Positions 60,218 to 64,000 of a DNA stretch of 64,000 bases are shown in pieces. Under the pieces are notes generated by a model. It saw nothing but the letters and a program-made list of their open reading frames with translations, made no database searches and was not told the origin of the DNA. The position numbers were made by a program, and so were the translations under genes. The DNA is from Maribacter zhoushanensis (GTDB lineage: Bacteria > Bacteroidota > Bacteroidia > Flavobacteriales > Flavobacteriaceae): the NCBI RefSeq assembly GCF_029350975.1, contig NZ_JARKMR010000003.1, positions 579,869 to 643,868 on the forward strand, given 5' to 3'. Each line of letters opens with the position of its first letter. Position 1 is the stretch's first letter.

Positions 60218-61012
60218 CTACAATTTCAATGAATTAGAATCTATCTTTGGTGGCATAAAATACATAAAGACCAACATTATTATAAAGTAAAGAACCGCAA
60301 ATATAGTATAGGTATGGTCACCCGCATCTGGTGAAATCGGCAACAAAACAAGAGACATATTTAACATCGATTGTATTACCAGTACACATATTCCACTTCT
60401 GGTTTTTGAATATACAATAGCACACATACCAGCAGCTCCCATCATATTTAAAAACAACGGCCATACAGGAAGGTCTTCAATTACACCAACATTTATATAA
60501 ACGGAAGGTAGCCACCATAAAGACCATACAAAGCCGATAACCTGAGTTGCGTAAAATGGTTTAGTAATTTTCGAAAGTTCACGAAATGCATAACCAATCC
60601 ATACCACTTCACCTAGAAATGCCCAAGACAAAAGAAACAAAGTGAATTTTAAGGTAGGTATATAAATTTCGAAATCAAGAATGGACATATCTCCATTATA
60701 AAAAGCTACAATTACTAAAGTTATTAAACCTATGGTAAATGCGAACAGTAAGCTAAATACATACCACTTTGGGTGTACTTTCCAAACTAGCATAGGTCTA
60801 AATAAATTCTTTATGCCTTCATTACCTTTTGTAATTTTTACAATAAATAACAACAAAAACATTAAAGCGTAAAAGCGACCATTGGTGTACGGGAAAAATT
60901 CTATTACGCCTTTGCTTTTAGCAAAAGTTATTACAAAATTCAGCATTGGTGCAAGTGTTAAAAACACCCATATTTCGTACCTCTTTAAAAAGTCTATCAT
61001 TTTTGTGGTCAT
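60218..61012 (-). CDS. CPBP-like membrane protein with degenerate protease motifs
   Basis: A 264-aa polytopic protein with about eight helices, resembling the CPBP (CAAX protease and bacteriocin-processing) family. Active members have EExxxR, FxxxH and HxxxN/D. Here the first motif reads GEVVWIGYA (first Glu and Arg lost), the second WSLWWLPSV (His replaced by Trp) and the third VIQSMLN (His replaced by Gln). It is therefore unlikely to be a protease. The gene is monocistronic and is accessory cargo of the ICE. Confidence 0.65.
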   Translation of the reverse strand: MTTKMIDFLKRYEIWVFLTLAPMLNFVITFAKSKGVIEFFPYTNGRFYALMFLLLFIVKITKGNEGIKNLFRPMLVWKVHPKWYVFSLLFAFTIGLITLVIVAFYNGDMSILDFEIYIPTLKFTLFLLSWAFLGEVVWIGYAFRELSKITKPFYATQVIGFVWSLWWLPSVYINVGVIEDLPVWPLFLNMMGAAGMCAIVYSKTRSGICVLVIQSMLNMSLVLLPISPDAGDHTYTIFAVLYFIIMLVFMYFMPPKIDSNSLKL

Positions 61013-61177
61013 CAGTAAATTTCTAGTTATGGTTTGGTGTTATTTTGATTTAATCTCTTTGTAAAAAAATCGTTTGCCAAGATAGTCTTGTCATTTTTTT
61101 ATACAAGACCTTTTGGTTATTCGAAATGTTATGTTGGATTAAACGTCAATTTCTATGTAATTATTAATGAATAACAT

Positions 61178-62008
61178 TCATTTATTTATTGCTCCAAAAA
61201 CCCCAAAATAATCTTCATGCATCTTGCCTGGTGCCTTAGACTCGTGCCATAAATTAAAACCTGCATTTTTAAAAAGGCGTGCATAATCATGAGAAAATGA
61301 TCGCTCAACACCATAAGGTTGAGAATTTGGATTCTTGCTAAAGTCAATATTTGCTCCAATGGGCTCAATTGCAATAAATATTGAAGTCCCTAATTTGTTT
61401 AGGTAAGAAAAGAACTCTTGCAATCGTTGTTCTGAAAAATATTCTAGGACACCACCTGAAGTAAAGATTATCATATTATTGGTTCCGTTTTCTTTAATCC
61501 AATCAAATCCATCTGCGGCTACAAATTCGATTTTAATATTCTCAACATACTGTTTTTTATTAAATTTAATTTGCTCAACACTTAAATCAATACCTATAAA
61601 TCTTTCAATTTGTAAAAATTCAGCGCTCAAGTAATCTAAAACATCCCCATTGCCTGTTCCAATCTCGACAATGGTGTGAAATTCATGTGATGTATCTTTT
61701 AAAATATTCTGAAGCTTTTCAAATACTGGTAAACAATTAGGAAGAAAAAAATCTTTCAATACATTCTCTTTATCTGAAAAATATTTTCTACCTGTCTCTT
61801 TCCAAAAATTTTCATGATAATCTGCCAGCATATCGAAGTCTTGGTTTTTTTCGGCATTTTTTAAAAGTGCCGAACGCATGAATCGCTCACTTAAACTGAG
61901 TTCATTTTTGACATTAAAACTGATGCCTTTTTTTATTAATATTTCAACTTTTTGGGGTTGTAACTTAATCAAAATTGCTCCAATGAATTCTTTAATTATT
62001 TTTTTCAT
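61178..62008 (-). CDS. Class I SAM-dependent methyltransferase
   Basis: A 276-aa protein with a Rossmann-type methyltransferase core. Motif I is TIVEIGTGNGDVLDYL (about residue 110), the acidic ribose-binding loop is FIGIDLSVEQIKF, and IEFVAADGFDW and MIIFTSGGVLEYF follow. The N-terminal 100 residues are helical. The substrate cannot be read. It is cargo of the ICE beside the CusB-like gene, without an obvious functional link. Confidence 0.8.
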   Translation of the reverse strand: MKKIIKEFIGAILIKLQPQKVEILIKKGISFNVKNELSLSERFMRSALLKNAEKNQDFDMLADYHENFWKETGRKYFSDKENVLKDFFLPNCLPVFEKLQNILKDTSHEFHTIVEIGTGNGDVLDYLSAEFLQIERFIGIDLSVEQIKFNKKQYVENIKIEFVAADGFDWIKENGTNNMIIFTSGGVLEYFSEQRLQEFFSYLNKLGTSIFIAIEPIGANIDFSKNPNSQPYGVERSFSHDYARLFKNAGFNLWHESKAPGKMHEDYFGVFGAINK

Positions 62009-62153
62009 TTGCTAGTGTGCTATAACATTTATTTCTTTAATTCTATAGTTTGGTTCTTTTTATATCCTAGAAAAATTTATCTTTCCTAAGGTTTTAGCTT
62101 AAACTATTTTAATCTGGACTATTTGAAAAATTTGTGTTCTATTCTTTGACAGT

Positions 62154-63896
62154 TTACTTAGTTATGTTAATGATACTTCCACAAGTCAACATTTCATCTC
62201 CATAATATGGATTTCGAATATCCTTATCTTTACTTAGCCAAAAAGCACCTTTATTTTTATTTGCCATAGGACATTTTTGCAAATATAGTATGGGATCAAC
62301 ATTCTCAATATTCATAGCAATGGGCACTAAATTTTCATTCAGAATTACAAAATGGTCACGTTGATTTTCCAGATTATCATTTTCTACAATGGCGTCAAAC
62401 ATTTTAATAGTTTTATTTAAGTGTGCTTGCTCCATCTTTCCTAAACCACTAATATCTATAGATTTTAAGGCCTTGGATGTCTCTTTTGCAAAAGCTGCAA
62501 CTTGGTTAGCATCGTTTGAGACAAATGCATCTTTCATTTGAAGATAGGATGTGAGCACTTTTTCAAAGTCCTTCTGAAAACTTGATGGTAAGTCTATTAT
62601 CATTTGAGACAATGACATATCCGATGTTTCCTTTTTGCTCTTGTTCATCATCGATTTTTTCCCTTGTAATTGTGCGGCGGCATCTACTGAGAATGTTCCA
62701 TTTGTCACGATTTCATCGCCATTTTCAAGCCCTTCTTTTACCCTAAAATTTTCTCCATTACGATTCGCAATCACAATTTCACGCATTTCAAAAATTGGTT
62801 CGTTAGGATTGGTCTTTATATACACCAATGAGCGTTCTCCTGTCCACATCACTGCACTTGCAGGAACGGTAATTAAATCGTCATTCATTTTGGATTCTCC
62901 TTTGAGTTTGCCCGTGACAAACATTCCTGGCTTAAATAGGGCATCTATATTTTTAAGTGTTGCTCTTACGGTAACAGTACGCGTTGCGTTGTTCAGCATA
63001 GGGTCAATAAAAGAAATCGTGGCGTCAAATTCTTTATTGGCATAGGCATTGGTTACTATCATCATTTTCTGACCTACTTTTAGATTAGAGATTTGACTTT
63101 CGTAGGCATCAAATTCTGCCCAAACTGAATTCAAATTACTCACTTTTAAAATTGGTTGACCTTGTTTTACATAGTCTCCTTCTCTTGCCGCAACTTCTGA
63201 GACAGTTCCTGAAACAGTAGCATAAATGGGGAAATTATCACGAACCTTCCCAGAAGTTTCAATAGCATTAATTTGACTTTCTGAAAGCTTCCAGAGTTTC
63301 AACTTGTTTCGCACAGCTTTATACAAAGCAGGTTGCGATTCTTTTAAAGCAGTCGTAGTTAAAAGCTCTTGTTGTGCCGCTACTAAATTAGGCGCATAAA
63401 TAGTAGCCAGTAATTGACCACGATTTACTTTTTGACCTTCATAGCTTACATTCAATTTTTCCAGACGACCATCAAAATAGCTTGCTTGTACAGCGTTATT
63501 TTCTTCGTTTGTAGCAATCTTTCCTGAGAGTGAGATCATTCCGTCTTCATCAGAAGGTGCACCACTACCTACAACTGTAGTTTGAATATTGGCCAGCGCC
63601 ATTGCGTTATCTGTCATTTTTATCTCATTCAAAGCGAGACCTTCAGCACCAGACTCAGCAGGTATCAAGTCCATCCCGCATATAGGACAGTCGCCTGCTT
63701 CTGGTTGCATAATCTGTGGGTGCATTGAGCAAGTCCACATTTGGTTTGCCGTATCGCTAGAGTGGTTGTGGGAATCTGACATATTAGACGAATCCTTGCT
63801 TGCGTCAACATCAATCTCAGAATTTCCGAAAATGAGCCAGCCTGCAAATAATCCCACTATTACTGCGACTGTTATATATAATATGTTTTTGTTCAT
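62154..63896 (-). CDS. CusB-type RND efflux adaptor with heavy-metal-binding domain and DUF3347
   Basis: A 580-aa periplasmic adaptor with N-terminal membrane anchor (about 5-23) and a His/Ser/Asp-rich linker. A heavy-metal-binding segment MWTCSMHPQIMQPEAGDCPI plus CGMDL (about 53-77) contributes Cys, Met and His ligands. The membrane-fusion core spans about 130-410 (LEKLNVSYEGQKVNRGQLLA, PIYATVSGTVSEVAAREGDY). The C-terminal part (about 435-575) is a DUF3347-like domain ending in YLQKCPMANKNKGAFWLSKD. This architecture belongs to copper/silver CusB adaptors. Its pump gene is probably downstream of transcription or outside the window; it differs from the Zn/Cd-type CzcB at 50898. Confidence 0.85.
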   Translation of the reverse strand: MNKNILYITVAVIVGLFAGWLIFGNSEIDVDASKDSSNMSDSHNHSSDTANQMWTCSMHPQIMQPEAGDCPICGMDLIPAESGAEGLALNEIKMTDNAMALANIQTTVVGSGAPSDEDGMISLSGKIATNEENNAVQASYFDGRLEKLNVSYEGQKVNRGQLLATIYAPNLVAAQQELLTTTALKESQPALYKAVRNKLKLWKLSESQINAIETSGKVRDNFPIYATVSGTVSEVAAREGDYVKQGQPILKVSNLNSVWAEFDAYESQISNLKVGQKMMIVTNAYANKEFDATISFIDPMLNNATRTVTVRATLKNIDALFKPGMFVTGKLKGESKMNDDLITVPASAVMWTGERSLVYIKTNPNEPIFEMREIVIANRNGENFRVKEGLENGDEIVTNGTFSVDAAAQLQGKKSMMNKSKKETSDMSLSQMIIDLPSSFQKDFEKVLTSYLQMKDAFVSNDANQVAAFAKETSKALKSIDISGLGKMEQAHLNKTIKMFDAIVENDNLENQRDHFVILNENLVPIAMNIENVDPILYLQKCPMANKNKGAFWLSKDKDIRNPYYGDEMLTCGSIINITK

Positions 63897-64000
63897 AATA
63901 AAAATTGTTTAATGTGTAGCACGATGTGTGTTAGGGATTGTAGCGGCATCCTTTTTTTGCTATTTCTGCAAACAAAAGATATAGCGAAAAGACTGCTCGA

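Overview
The window looks like a chromosome segment of a marine, alginate-degrading member of the Flavobacteriaceae (Bacteroidota). The DNA is AT-rich. Promoters fit the Bacteroidota pattern TTG-N19-TANNTTTG. Lipoprotein and signal peptides, paired BLUF proteins and CTnDOT-type Tra proteins all fit this group. The genus cannot be fixed from the sequence alone.

Region 1 (1-10.3 kb) is an alginate-utilisation locus. Two leftward operons encode PL6-PL7 and PL6-PL17-kdgF. Together they take alginate from polymer to unsaturated monouronate and on to the KdgF step. A rightward pair encodes a TIM-barrel isomerase-like protein and an RraA-fold aldolase-like protein. Both leftward promoters carry the same pair of GGTTRACC palindromes directly after the -7 element, so one regulator probably controls the locus.

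Region 2 (10.3-24.5 kb) is mixed chromosomal and accessory DNA. It holds a peroxiredoxin-like protein, a lipoprotein, a BLUF photosensor, a response regulator broken by one stop codon, a DsrE-like secreted protein and topoisomerase III. After topB comes an 8.4-kb block flanked by two copies of a 27-bp piece of a tRNA-Met gene. This block holds an IS3 remnant, a DUF6090-like membrane protein, an exonuclease/GIY-YIG fusion with a UvrD-type helicase, a UmuD homologue lacking both catalytic residues, UmuC and a second BLUF protein.

Region 3 (24.5 kb to the right edge) is an integrative and conjugative element (ICE) of the CTnDOT/flavobacterial type, inserted in the tRNA-Met gene. Its order is tyrosine integrase, asparaginase-like protein, membrane LuxR regulator, RteC, Xis-like HTH protein, replication-type protein with its ATPase, cargo, amidase and traE-F-G-I-J-K-M-N. 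A zinc/cadmium resistance cassette follows (CzcA-TolC fusion, CzcB, Fur-family regulator, P-type ATPase). The coupling protein, relaxase and BfmA-like gene, a probable oriT, SSB and further cargo (CPBP-like protein, methyltransferase, CusB-like adaptor) complete it. The right end lies outside the window.

The most interesting part is 30.6-37.3 kb. It is a type III CBASS anti-phage operon (CD-NTase, HORMA, TRIP13 ATPase, 2TM-NUDIX effector of the Cap16 type), followed by an overlapping fifth gene with an arginase-like UPF0489 fold. Upstream lie two small unannotated-type ORFs. A divergent operon encodes a sigma-70-like protein, a 112-aa protein of unknown function and an ImmA/IrrE metallopeptidase, which may replace the known CapH/CapP control pair. 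The left boundary of this cargo carries a diverged copy of the 3' end of the ICE ATPase gene, a visible recombination scar.
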